Source of the DNA: Pomacea canaliculata
Lineage: Eukaryota > Mollusca > Gastropoda > Architaenioglossa > Ampullariidae
NCBI RefSeq assembly: GCF_003073045.1
Contig: NC_037599.1
Coordinates: forward strand, 21,890,555-21,954,554
Direction of reading: 5' to 3'
Length of the DNA stretch: 64,000 nucleotides
Positions 12,372-25,250 of this stretch are shown one piece after another. Position numbers and translations under genes: made by a program. How positions within the stretch are numbered: the stretch's first letter is position 1; each line of letters opens with the position of its first letter. Below the pieces are notes generated by a model. It did not search any database. It was not told the DNA's origin and was given only the letters and a program-made list of their open reading frames with translations.

Positions 12372-15300
12372 TTGTGCAAACAAGTTTATAAAATATACAG
12401 CGATTTACAATGGTTTATGCATAGATGGTTGTGTTTGATGATGTGAGACATGATTGTCTAGGGCAGGGGGGCAACATCCGAGCCCTCGACGGGATTTTGA
12501 CTGGCCGCAGACTGTTTCTGGTCGTACATGATAATGTCGCAGCCACAGTCTGCCGCAATCTCCCACTACTAATTACTTGCTTATCGAATAATAGTGACTG
12601 TTAGTTATTCTTTGTTCTTTGTTTTCAGTTAGAAAATTTAAAAGTCGGCAAGAAAGCAGTATGTTTGTTGTGCAGTGAAAGTGTTGCCGTGTTTTCGCCA
12701 TGATGCGACGAAACATTATGGCAGGCTGTGGCAGGCTATCATGGCTATGCAGGTTTTTTTGGCAAGAAAACTTGTAAAGCAGCAGAATTATTCGTAAAAA
12801 CCAAAAGTCCAGAAAGCTGCTACTCATGCAGCTTTGTGTCGCATACAACAGCAAACACAGCAAATCGTTCAGTGATGGTGAATTTGTCAACAAGTGTATG
12901 GTCCATGTAGCTGATCAAGTCTGAAGAAAGAAGTTTGAAGAAGAGTTTGTCGAGAAGAACATTGAAAGCAAAAGACTGACATCAAGAAAAGGCGGTACTT
13001 CATTTCAGCTGTTTTCCTTGGCATTGGATGAAAGCACTGACATCGATGACACTGCACAGTTGCTCATCTTTGTACGAGGCATTTCAGAAAACTTTGAAAT
13101 TACAGAAGAATTGCTGTAATGGAATCAATGAAAGACACTACTCAGATGTGTGGAAATACAATGCAATTAATGGCCAGTAGTACTACGGATGGTTTGTCCA
13201 TCTTTGACAGGAAAGAAAGTTGGTCTACTGAGAGATGATGCTTGCACCAGGGAATTTTACATTAACACGATTTATTCCTTGCATATGTAGATAATACGCG
13301 ATTAAGGTATTGATCCAGTATGCTGGCCCGCCAAGGACTTCATTTCCCCATATCCGGCCCGCCGACCGGAGAAGTTGCCCACCCCTGGTCTAGGGGCTAT
13401 GTCAGTGTAATTTATCTGGGGCTTAGTGTATTTAAAAAAAAATCCAATTCTCTATGTGGACACACTAAAGACAAATTATGATCCCATATATGCAAAAACA
13501 GTTTTTTGTTTTCTTTTTACCATTTTTGCAGTTTAAGATAATTGTCTGTTAGTGACAAGGTTATCACTTGAGACAGCTGTGTTTCTGCGACTATTAATAA
13601 GGGATAATGGTCACAGCTTTGGGTGGAATGTAACACTAAATGATAGATGTGCCTGTAATATGCATCTTTTTATACTGAGAGAGAACAAAAGTCCAGATAA
13701 GGTTCACATCTGCACAGACAAATGTGTGTCACACACTTTGACATTAATATTCAGTTTAATTTTTAAAGAACACAAAAGGCAACAAAGCAAGGGAATTAAA
13801 TTGCATCTTTCAACTGTTAGCTCATCACCAGACATTTAAATCCTCACCACAAATGCAAGAAAATGGACTCGATACCTCTTAATAAAAAGTATAAGCAAGC
13901 ACAAGGCCTCCACACTCCAAAGCCCACCATAAATAAAGAGGCCAATACAATTGGAATAATGTTTTGGTGGTCTAAAACTTAATGGTTTATAACCCGTACG
14001 AAGATATCAAATTTTGGTTCTCTTTATTAGCTCCAAAAAGAAAATCATTAATGATTACAGTTTCAAAAATACAACAAACTTCAGCAGAAGAAGCACAAGC
14101 TTTTGCCAATCTTTTTATTTTAAATTAACTGCTTTATCACAGATTTTCTTTTTTAAACTTTATATTTTAATGGTTTTCCAATAGCAAAATATATAGTTCC
14201 TTTTTTCTTAAACATGTGGCTCGCACAGAAAAATTGCCAACTTAAATGTTTTCATTCCCATTCTCCACAACAAAAACTTATGCAACCTTTCAGTACAAAC
14301 AGCACCTCATGAAATACCCTTTATCACATCATTTTACTGAGGAAAAATGCCAGCAAATAAATAACACAGATCACAAAGTATTTGTTAAAAAAGGAAAGCA
14401 TTCTTGGCACAAGATGCTGGAAAGAAATCTTGAGAATTTGGGATTATTAGACTACACATCAAAAAAGTAAAAGTGCACTTTTGATTGCAAATGCTCTGAG
14501 ATTACTTCTAACACAAGCATGAACATAAAGCTTGTTTGTAAGATCACAATATCCATTTTCCTCTACATATGTACAATGCATGTAGCTTCTACAATCTTGG
14601 ATACACATATTACAATAAACATCCACAGCATATGGAAAAAAAGTGATTAAGGAGGAAGAATTCAATCAAGGAAACCCTGTGTTTCCTACCCTCCATGTTA
14701 AGGACATGATTAGACATAGTATGCTTGAATTCATTTGGCTAGCACTTGTATAAGGTAGTCCACAGTTGCATATCAACTGGGCAAAATACATGTACACTGT
14801 ATCACACAGATAAACCTGCTTCTCGTTAGGAAGCCATTACTCTAACAAGGCTATCAAGTACGAGAGTTACAATTTAAAAGAACTTCTTTTACAAAAGTAG
14901 CTGGATGAGCTAAATCTCATTTACAATTTTTGCAATTAAGTGTTAAGAATAATATAACTATATTAGTTTCACACAAAATAGATTGAAAATGCCAATCAAG
15001 ATGGTGGAAAACAAATTTACTGGCTAAAAATTCTAAGCATAAATCTGAACTGTTTAAAAAGCTTTTAAATTATAAAGTAATGCTCTTATGTGAAGGATTA
15101 TTTAAAGAAGGAAAATGTGAACATTATATTCATAAAGACAAAGCTCAATAAACTTTTGTAGTCAAGATTAAATAAGCTGTTGAATGTGATTAACGAACTT
15201 AGGATGTAGTTTACAGCTACATGTCTGCTTTCACACTAATAAATGTGACAACAGTTTTCCCAAAGTACACTAAACATGAGTATTTTATCTCTTTGATGTT

Positions 15301-16303
15301 TGAAAACTTGTTACATCAACTATCTGCTTACTGTTGTTGCTATATACTAGTTAATACCCATAAGAATATTTTTAAAGCCAGATTAGTGTTTCAGTTTGAT
15401 GATTTAAAAAAAAAAACAGTGGAAACTGAGATCTGTACATAACTCCTAAGGCATCTTACATTATGCCATCCAAACTATTACATAGCCTTCCAAACCACAC
15501 TCATATCAATAATATCATGAATGGTTGCTACAAACATTAGCAGTAAACCTTGAAAAACAAGGTGATTCTTATATCATTTACAGACTTCCATCTGGGAAGT
15601 AATTTATATTACGCCAACTTCCTACATGTTGATGGAGAATGTTTCAAAACGAAAAAAATATAAAAGTAAAAAAATATAGAAAACTCTGACTTTATCATGA
15701 TCACTTTTTGTTTGAGATTCAACATTTCTTTCAATATGATAACTGAGAAAACATTAAAGGTAGGAAGGTGAGGGGGGTGAGGAGGTGGAGAAAAATATAA
15801 AGCACAATTTGTGTATAAAAAAACTACAGACAATGCAACAATAATGTATTGTGCAACAATAATTGCATTATATTTGCATTCAGTATGGTTTGTCACAAAA
15901 CAGCTGTGTTTATCAGCACACCAAACACTGTATAGTCAAGATTACACAACATATTTACCATAAGCAACATTTGAGATTTACAAACAGATCATTTGGCTGT
16001 TGTTCTGCATAAAATACCCCTGTACAGAACATGCATCTTGCTCAAAATTCCTATCACAACAAAAGACTATCTTCTTTTCAAAGCAGTCAAAAAGAGCCAC
16101 CTTGCTACGGAATGCAGCAGACCCAAACTCTTCCAGTAATCAATGATTAATGGTGACCATAAGTTAACAAATAAGTCTTGATAACCAAGATTTTTGTACA
16201 AACCAGTTTGCCCTACCATCAGACTGAAATGTAATAATGAAATAGTTATTCACAGAGTTCATTTCAGCAAGATTTAATCAATAACAGATGACAGGGTTAC
16301 TCT
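12372..16303. other. Convergent spacer between TRIT1 and the F-box gene
   Basis: Apart from the hAT at 12464-13387, this AT-rich stretch shows no exon-like coding. It should contain the 3' UTRs of both convergent genes. No other repeat or RNA gene was recognised. Confidence 0.6.
12464..13387 (+). mobile_element. Internally deleted hAT transposon with 8-bp TSD
   Basis: Ends are CAGGGGGGCAAC on the left and GTTGCCCACCCCTG on the right, an inverted pair. The 8-bp duplication GTCTAGGG flanks it at 12456-12463 and 13388-13395. The inside retains pieces of a hAT transposase of the type also found in GTF2IRD2-like and ZBED proteins: a lysine-rich N-terminal stretch near 12740-12900, an ALDESTDIDDTAQLLIF block near 13021-13080, and FEITEELL near 13092-13115. 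Stops and frameshifts interrupt it, so it is a dead copy. It lies just 3' of the TRIT1 stop codon. Confidence 0.9.
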
Positions 16304-19300
16304 TTACAAAGGAAACAACCTGATGAAATCTTCAGGTGTGAGCACCTTTTCAGACTTATTGCTCTCTCCAACACAGGGGTGACCCAAAGACTGAAACATA
16401 ATCATTCAAAGACAGCACAAAGTTAGTTCCAACTGACGCAGTCCATGATGATGGATCTTTCATGACAATTTAACTAAGCTAATAAAGGCAGCGTCATACC
16501 ATCTTAACAAGTCTACACTCATTTTCTTTTTCATTTTTACCTGCCAGTAAATGCTGCAGCAATGACTGCACATGGCCAAGAGATCTGCATATGTCTCCTT
16601 CCTCCCAAAACGTCTGGTGATAAATTTGAAATAAAAGTAGTTAACTTGATTAACTTCCAGCAAACCCTCTTTTGAGTATTTACCTTTCCACCCAAACAAC
16701 CCAGGTAAAATTAATGACTTCCAGTAGGATCTCTTCAAAAGATAATTGCTCCCCACTTCAATGATTCAACTTCTCTTATCATCTATATCTCATTTTCAAT
16801 CATCTTGAATGTTCATACACACAACACACATGCTACCCGAGATTAACTAGTACAGAACGAGAAACAAAGCTTAAAGCTTTTTACAAATAAAAAATATGTA
16901 TTTAAAACAGAAAAGAAGCCAGAGTCAACATTTACCCGGAAAAGCACAGAGCATGTAAATAGTCTTAACCTACTTGTAACATCTCTTGTAAATATACTTC
17001 CAGTCAACATTGTCCAAGGTCTCAGCACTGTCCACATGTTTGGGCAAGAAAGTGAGCAGCTGACGACCTGAGAAATGGAACAGGCATAGATTGCGCCAGA
17101 GGGAGGATTCTTGGCTCACAATGTGCAGAGTCTGGGCAGTCTGGCCAGTATGGATGACATCACGATGATCAGCAATTTGGAAAAGGATCTGCCGCAGGCA
17201 GTCTTGAGGCAAGTCCGAAAGCAGGATCCTAGAATCTTTTTCCCTCTAAAGTCCACATAGACAAAAGTAACAATTATTAGATTTAAAACACTTTGAGGGT
17301 GAGGGGAAACATGATATTATCAGTAACTAATAAATTTGCTACAAAGCTAACAATGCAAAAAAAAAAAAAAAGTTCTGCTAAATCATTTGTATTGAAGATA
17401 AAAAAATTGAAATGACAATTGCTTTGTCTCTGACTTAGAGATGTTAAAGGAAATGATGTTTAAACTGGAAGCTAATGTAGCAACATAGCAAAGCAGACAC
17501 CACTTTAAGCAGATGCAATATGCTGAGAAACAGCAGCATGACTGAGATTTGAATCTAGAACACTGACCCTATGTGTGTGTGAGTGAATGTTCATTTAATG
17601 CATATCCTAAAGATGATCTCAAGCACCTGAATGTGTTTAAAATACTTTGAGTGTATGTGTTAAAAGCACAATATTAATGTGTTATATTATTATTAATGTG
17701 TTGTTTTTATTAGCTGAGCTCCTGCACCACCCCACTCTCCGACAGCCGCACATCTTCTTTCATCAGATATACAAGGGAATACAAGAAGTCTGGCTCCACA
17801 CTACAGCAAAGGTAAAAGTTATTCAGTATATTTTAAGAACCTATAATCATTCAAACATATTACAATTAAAAACTATAAAAAAAAAGGAACACAACCTCTT
17901 TAAGCTGGTAGTCTGCAAGTTTATTGGACAGCTTTATGAGCATCTGGATATGCTGATTCCACAGACAGTTGCTTCCAATGTGCGAGTCCTTTCCATTCTC
18001 TAGTGCCTGTTCAGCCTGAATTATCAACTTTTTTACAGGCCCAAAATTCATCTCTGTTCGTACAGCTATTGTGAAAAAAAACACAGTTTGACATGATGTT
18101 TCTATTCACCTTGACAGTTTATAATAATTATGTGTAAATTACCGTTCGTTTGTTAAAAACTCTATGGTCAACTTTGAGGTGAGTAAAGCACTTTCAGTAT
18201 CATGCCATTATCACTCCTATCAAAGCTTATTTTTAATAATGTACGTATAATCTGCAGACTGTCTTGCACTTGTGTTTGATTAGAAAGTAGATGGATGCAT
18301 GGCATTTATTAAATGTGCATCTAATATCATTCTCTGTTATGCAGCTTTAAGGACCATTTTCCTCCTATATCCAAATATCCAAAACCACACAATATGTATT
18401 TTTAAAACAACTCCACTTTTAATTACAATTACCTATTAAATTACCTTCATTCACAGTTGCCTCCAAAATGTGAAAGACATGCTTTTGTGCTGTTCCACTT
18501 AGATTTGCCAATTTTCCTTCAAATATCAACTGCAAAAGCTAAACAAAAAGGACAGTCAGTTTTTTACCCTTCTAAAACTTAAAAAAAAATGCTCTCAAAT
18601 TGTTTGAAAAAATAAAATTCTTATTAAGAACTGAAATATAATAAGAATAAGAAAAAAAGAAAATAATATCAATTTTACGCTTGCCTTGCAGACAAAGTTT
18701 GCACGTCGAATATCCTTAACTGCCCCTGCCATATCGAGACGTAACAGTGCCTCACTGAGAGAAACCAACTCTTTACGCTGTGCAACAGATAAAAAACACA
18801 CACACACACATGCACAGAACATAAACAGTGAAATTTGTATATTTTCTGCAATGCCAATAGAGTCTAGTCAAGACTAAATGAGGGATATTTACCTTATGTT
18901 TCTCTTGTTTTCTTTTTTCTCAATGTTAAAAAAATGTATAAATTTAATTGCATTTTTGCAGCTTTTTTTCTGTAGCACTATTTCCCTCATGTTGAAAAAA
19001 ATGTTGGGAACTAAAATAACTTCAAACAGGTTATGTGTGAATAGTGCTTTAAACTCTACCTCTTTTGTGGTTCCTTTGTTATAAAATATATGTGGCTGTC
19101 TTCTCTCCATTGTTTGTCTGTGAGGCCCTGAGTCTGCTAAAGCCATCCGGATTAGTCTGAAATTCAATGAAACCATCAAACGCCATTTCACAATATTTTG
19201 ACTTTACCTTTATGACATTATTGGCTAGCTTACATGACTTGAAGGTGCTGGTCAAATAAATATAATATATGAAGGCAGTTAAAAAAAAAAAAAATACAAC

Positions 19301-19797
19301 CGCGGTGTGCTTGAAAAAAGAGAATATTACATTATTCTAGATGCTCCATCGGCTAGAGAATTCAGTTTCCATAAATTTTATTTCATGCTTTCTTTGCCTC
19401 ACCTTGTCAATGAATGCACTGACCGATTTCTTCGCGTTCTTGGAGGGGAAAAAAAGATACTTTTCCATATGCTATATATTCCGACCCTACGTAGACGTCC
19501 GTACCTTCGTGAAATTTAATTATAGTGAATATAATAAAAATACAAAATCCTACCTTTCATAGTAAGCAGCAGAAAGCTTCCCATTTTCTTTGACGTAACA
19601 GAGATGTAATTTTACAGGTGTATACACCGTATGGAAGCAGATAACAGTATAAACAATATTCCTCACTACCTTGCAACCACATTTTCGTTGAGATTTTCGA
19701 AGACTTTAATTCTCCATAGTCGAAGTCGCTCCCAGCCTTCCGACGTTCGGACCCACTGATCACCAGGAGAACGCCAGTCCTGACCAAGGAACGGCAT
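16304..19797 (-). CDS. FBXO32: F-box protein of the FBXO25/FBXO32 (atrogin-1) family
   Basis: Substrate-recognition subunit of an SCF (SKP1-CUL1) ubiquitin ligase; the vertebrate members are atrogin-1/MAFbx and FBXO25. This is the single ancestral-type gene, so the symbol is approximate. Nine exons in transcript order: 19797-19670, 19438-19403 (only 36 nt), 19156-19060, 18777-18685, 18538-18445, 18065-17896, 17245-16974, 16613-16541, 16390-16304. All phases agree and give 349 residues, close to the 355-367 of human members. The start is fixed by the family-diagnostic N-terminus [12 protein letters not shown]. Next come FYNKGTTKE (residues about 78-86), [18 protein letters not shown], and [14 protein letters not shown]. 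The F-box runs from about residue 214 ([31 protein letters not shown]). The C-terminus has CSHCCSIYW and ends [12 protein letters not shown]. The intron after 18685 uses a GC donor. Confidence 0.95.
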
Positions 19798-21456
19798 CGT
19801 TATGCAGTTAGTACAGAGGAAACACACGGCACACACGCGCACACAGAAGACGAAAGACAAAACAATCTGCGCACTGTTTATCCACACATGCAAATGACGG
19901 TCTAGCAATACGGGCAAATCGCAGCCTTTTATACCATTGGTCACAAGACGTACATCTCGCGTTCCCATTGGTTATAATTCTGGAAGAATACGTCAGCTTC
20001 ACATGGCTTTGTTTACATCTCTCAGCTGATCAGCCCTGCCACAAAACGCTCCTCTAAAGAAGCCAGCACAAACTTTTTCCCTCGACTTTTGAAAAGATTA
20101 ACATGAGTAAAAGGGTTAAATGTCTGATGAGGCCGAGATGTAGGTCTGTAGGTTTGTCTGTCTGTTAAAAGGTTAGAGAACTAGGCCGTCCGATGAAAGA
20201 AATTTTGGCAGGAAAAACTGGGTCGTGACGTGCATAATAAATTACAGCTCTAAAATAATGCGCAGTAAACCAGGCAAGTCGATCAAACCACATGTTTTTC
20301 CACGTGCTCCTACTCTTGCGATGAAACTTCTTTGTCTGTTGCGTCTCTTTCTCTCTTAGAACATTACGTACGTAGTCTTATATCCTCCCTGACCCCATTA
20401 ATTCACCCCCCTCAGAAAAAGGTTTCAGACGTTTTAGGTGCAACTAGGGCGGCTTAAGAGCTTGGCTAAGTTTGCTGTACTTTTGATATGCTCCTGAAAT
20501 GTTATACTGCCTCTATTAAGTTGCTGAAACCATATCACTATTTTACGTTGAACAAAAAAGTCTTGAAAATGTAGGATTTTCCGAAGCTATATGTGACGTG
20601 ACTGATGTATATATATATTACATCATAAGAAAAAAAACCACCTGCATTGATGAACAAGTCTAAATTCAGTATATTTTGTGATCCCTCAATGCACTTTGTA
20701 ATAGAACCCATTGTAAAATTTTTTTTTCAACTCCGATTTAAGTTCCTGTGGTCGTACTGGGCCAGTCACTATATACAATATGAATGTGTGCAGACGTCAA
20801 GCAGTCTGTTGATGATTGTTCTAAATATGTGTCTGGATATAAGCACTTACTGTGGCAATCATAGAGATGAGTGTTTTTTCGCTGCACCCTGAACTCTCTT
20901 GTTTTGTGACTCATTCAGCCTCTCAAAGTGTCCTCACACCAGTGCCCTTCACATTAGTCAAAATACCATACCATTAGACAATCTTTCGATAGTCTTGTAA
21001 AATCTACCTAAGTCCATCCAGATATGTGTAAATGTAGAGATACGCACCTATATTTACATCTATTCTACGAGTATACAGTCATATATAAAGATAGATAAAG
21101 ATCCATCGACGGATTTACATCTATTTTAAGCATATGCAATTATATATATATATAAAGATGGATTTACAACATCTATTCTAAATATTCAAAATTATGCATT
21201 TATATGTTGCATTTCTGAAATTGGTGCTGATGTACGGAACACTGTCACCAATTCAAAAGTTCTTAATTTAGTCTTTGCTGTCACCTGCCTGGAAGGCCCG
21301 CAAAGCCCCTTTCTGGCGACAATAAAACGGTGCAAATTTGTTTCGTTTGGCTTAGAATACTGTGACCTTTAGGACACTCTTGGTGGGAGGTCGGCGTAAG
21401 AACTGACTGGTGAACAGACCGACCTTCCCATGATGCTGTAGCTTGTTCGGCAAAGA
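19798..21456. other. Upstream region of the F-box gene
   Basis: Presumed promoter and 5' flank of the - strand F-box gene. A CA-rich ACAC tract lies near 19825-19850, and AT dinucleotide runs occur near 20610-20620 and 21140-21155. No further genes or clear TATA element were recognised. Confidence 0.5.
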
Positions 21457-21707
21457 TCAGGAATTGTCAGCTGCTTCATCCTTCAAGTCCTCCATCCCCT
21501 CTTCCAAGCTTTCCAACGACCTGTCAAAGTACGAAAGTGAATGAAGGTGAGAGTGATTCTGGCAAATAAAATAAAGCTGGTGCGCACAAATATCAGACAG
21601 AATGGATCGAATGCTACTTACCGCTGTTTGCCTCCCTTCTGCCACGAAGTCTTCACCCAGATGTAATAGTACATCTCTCTCTGCCTCATCTTGAAAGATC
21701 GCATTTC
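21457..21707 (-). CDS. Possible last two exons of an unrecognised gene
   Basis: On the - strand, 21707-21622 is bounded by an AG acceptor and a strong GTAAGTAGC donor. It reads through MRSFKMRQREMYYYIWVK. The next segment, 21520-21457, starts after TTTGACAG, continues in phase, and ends at TGA with an acidic tail (SLESLEEGMEDLKDEAAD). Matching phases and good splice signals favour real exons over a chance ORF. No family was recognised and no upstream exon was found, so function is unknown. Confidence 0.4.
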
Positions 21708-24700
21708 CTGACTAGCTTTAACCTGATCAGACACAACGCTGGGTTATCGCCGTGCACTCTACATGCAACTTTAATAAGAGGGAGATAATGAACCCCTCGG
21801 TATACCTTGTCATCTGTGCTGACTCACTTGCTCACAGAGAGCAGGGGAAGGGGGCGGTGAGGAATTTATTATGCATTGTCACAGAGAGAGGAGATTGACA
21901 AGCGATATCAACTTTTATGACTAACTTCCATTGAAGTGCATGTTGAGAGTGGTTAAGGGGGTGAATGAGTGAGAGAAAGGAGTTGCATACACTCCAGCTG
22001 AGAGGAAAAAGAACATTAATACGTCCGCGTTTGCCACGTTGCACCGAAAGTGTCCCGCATTTCTAACACTCAGTGCCAGCTCTCATCCAGTTTTATGCTT
22101 TTTCTCGCAATTTTAATTTCAATCTACATTTATTGTAATAACCAATTCAAATCTCTTCATATATGCAGTTTTAATTTCTACATCTTTTATAGTCACTGTC
22201 TAACTATGTCTGTTATAGTCGCTAATTTTATTGTCTATAATCAATTTAATACCTGCCTATATATACAACAATTATAATCTCTAGCTATAGCTATTATAGA
22301 CACCAATTTTAATCTCCTTATCCAGTTGAATAGCTGTCTGTATCTATTATGGTCACCAATTTCCCTACTCCTCACAGTTTCTCCTTTTGATATGTCTGTC
22401 TTTTCTTGTTGAAGAGCTTAAAATAATTACCCTGCATTTTGATCAGTCCATTCTTTAATTGTTGTTTAATTGTTGTCGAAGGTACATGACACAATATACT
22501 GAATATAATCTGTCCACGATGTGTTATTATACAGGACATTACCTTTTGTTGTCAAAGTAAATAAGCATTAATTGCACTGCAGGTCTGTCATTGTGACGAA
22601 GATAACATATCACATTATCGAAGATAACACATATGAGCATGATAATAATATAAACGTCTGCTCCAACGGTGTTTAAACTATAGAGCCTTTGACCTCTGTG
22701 ACCTCCAGGTCATGTCCTGGATGAAGCGGGTGTGCTTTTCTTGGGGCTTGTGAGTCGAAAGTGACTATACAAATATGCATCAATTTACAGCTAAATTTTA
22801 AAAGAAAAATTGTAGATACCAAAGTAGCTTCCATTCTTTAAGAGCAGGCATTCCGATTGGAAATGGAAAAAAAAAACCCCATTGTATCTCGTTCACATAT
22901 TCCCAAAGCTCACACACACACACACAAAGCGACACCCCTCACTACAGAACATCAAAAGCAAAAACTTATCTCAGTTGCTATTTGTGTGCATGACTAAACC
23001 TTAATGAAGGCATAGATTAGATAAGCGTTTATAAGTTTTTTTTTTATCATACACAGAAGCGGACAGAAATTTCAAAGGCTTATTATTTATATTATTGATA
23101 TTATTAAAGCAGAAACACTCTGATATATACTATACTTGCATTCACTTGAAAGTCTCTCTCGCTTGACTACTGAGGTAGGTATCTGTCTTTTCAGAACTGA
23201 TCTGGATTCTTCCCTGACTGCCCCAACCTTGAGATGTTACTGACTACTCACGAGTGTATATAAAGTGTTCTTCTGCACGGTTGAACATGTGTAAACTCGT
23301 TACATTTTGTAATGTTAAAGAAAGACAGTAGAATAATAATAAAAAAAACATCATGCTTGTCAACATTCGTGATGCATGGCTTAGTTTTTAATGCAAATAT
23401 TGTGCAAGTGTGTCTAGGTGTGTATCCTGCGATATGAGCTTCGGGAATATTATAGGTGGTATGGTTATATGCACAACACTGAACCCTGGTTGACCGCAGT
23501 CAGTTAATTATCAGCTGCCTCAAGTTCAAACTCCAACCCGTCACTACAAGTCAGCCTGACGACCGGATACCAATCTTCACAAAGCTTCTCGGGGCATGGT
23601 TGGGGTCAAGGTCTATGCAAACAATTAAACGTCGAAGCTGCACTGAAAGGAAACAATTACACTTATGTATGTGGTGCAGTGGGTGCAGGCCCCAAGCTCG
23701 GCCCCACTTAGTGGTCCACCAAATAATCTGCTCAGAGGATTCAAGACAAAACACCGTATATGCTGTCAGGACTGCCTACCAACCGGTACTTGGAGAATTG
23801 TCTGTGATGTCACTGGGTAATGAGAGAGAAGGATGGAAGTAAGCAAGGAAGAAAATGTTGAAAAGGCTGAGATAAAGGGGGGAGAGAGAGAAGAAAAACA
23901 TCGAAAATTTAAGGGTTGAAATGCGCAGTTCATCGTGCAAACATCTAATATTTTCAGAGATGTTGGAGGGATGGGGAGATAGAGAGAAGAGACAGAGGAT
24001 AGGACGCCAAAGCATATTTCTTTTCCAATTATTCATGAGTGTTTACCATGAAGTGTGTGCAATGAGCATTCAATGTTTAGTAAACTTTTGGAAGAAAAAC
24101 ATTTTCCTTTAATGAGCAAAAGAAAGTCCTTATTCACCAACTGAGCTGAACGCCGACAAAAAGCATTGCTATACCAGAGATGTTTCTTTTTTGAATAAAG
24201 CGATCTGCACCAAGCATAAGTCGTCATCACACAAACCTACGTCCATCCCTTCCACATCCAACGACGAAAGCAGCCAACAAACCAATCAATCAAAAATTTT
24301 TCATGATTTCTTCCCTCACATTCTCTATTTTTTTTACTCGCTCCCTTGCCTGCTTCTTCTGTCTTCCCTTCTTTTATTTTTCTCCGATCGCGGTCACCTC
24401 AAAAGCCCCCTGGACATTCCTCAGCGTCACACTGCGCTTGCGCACAAGACGCCTCACGCGCGTACACAGCACGTGCCCTGCTGACATCTTTGCCAACTTT
24501 CGCTGTCCTTGACCTGTAGTAGTAAAAACACTTGCAGCTCTGCAAACAGGTGCTGATGCCCACGTGCACACGAGCCTGTCGCTCCCCCCCTCCCCCTACC
24601 CCCCTCTTCCAATCTGTACTGTCTCCAACCCCGCCGGCTGCATCAAGTATTTCTGAGCACTCCTAACAACCTACCTCCCCTCCCTACCCACCCCCAAACC

Positions 24701-25078
24701 CACTCTGTTCCATCCTGACTTGGAACCAAAGCAAATTGTGTCGACAGGAACTGTTGTAGGGGGATACATAATAATACTTCATCGTACAGAAGATGCACTG
24801 TTACTAAAGTTAGATGACCCCCATTTTGCAACCTGGAGAACAAAGGCGGTTCAAATCACATTTACGCAAAGTAGTTTGGAAAAGTAAGAAATGAAAGGGT
24901 TAAAGACAGGGGTGAGACGGAACAGACAGACAGGCAAACAGCGAAACGGACGGACAGACAAAAAATGAACTAAGCCTCAACAGTGGACAGCAAAATACCA
25001 CCTTCCCTATAGCCCTATAGTTTATGGGAGAAAAAAAGTCCAAATAAACTAATTTCTAAAAGCACATGATGACGACAA

Positions 25079-25250
25079 GGGGAGGCAGCGTAGCATACAG
25101 GTTAATGCACTCCGACCATAGAGCCAAAGGTCGCTAGTTCGAGGCCTGCTCTGGCTTGTGGCTTGATAACTCCCTTTGCCTATACAGCAGGGCTTACCTT
25201 TCCACCTGCCGTGACCTAAACACAGGAAACCACTTTAGTTCTCTGCGTCA
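25079..25250 (+). repeat. tRNA-derived SINE
   Basis: The head resembles a tRNA with polymerase III promoter boxes: an A-box-like TAGCATACAGGTTAATGC near 25092-25109 and a B-box-like AGTTCGAGGCC near 25136-25146. It is followed by a non-tRNA body. The right boundary is approximate. It does not fold as an intact tRNA, so a SINE is preferred over a tRNA gene. Confidence 0.6.

Noticed and set aside
18796..18810. CA microsatellite beside an F-box gene exon
   Set aside because: An ordinary short dinucleotide tract in an intron, with no sign of a special role.
25086..25150. Possible tRNA gene
   Set aside because: It has A- and B-box-like motifs but no consistent cloverleaf, and a repeat body follows. 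A SINE is a better fit.
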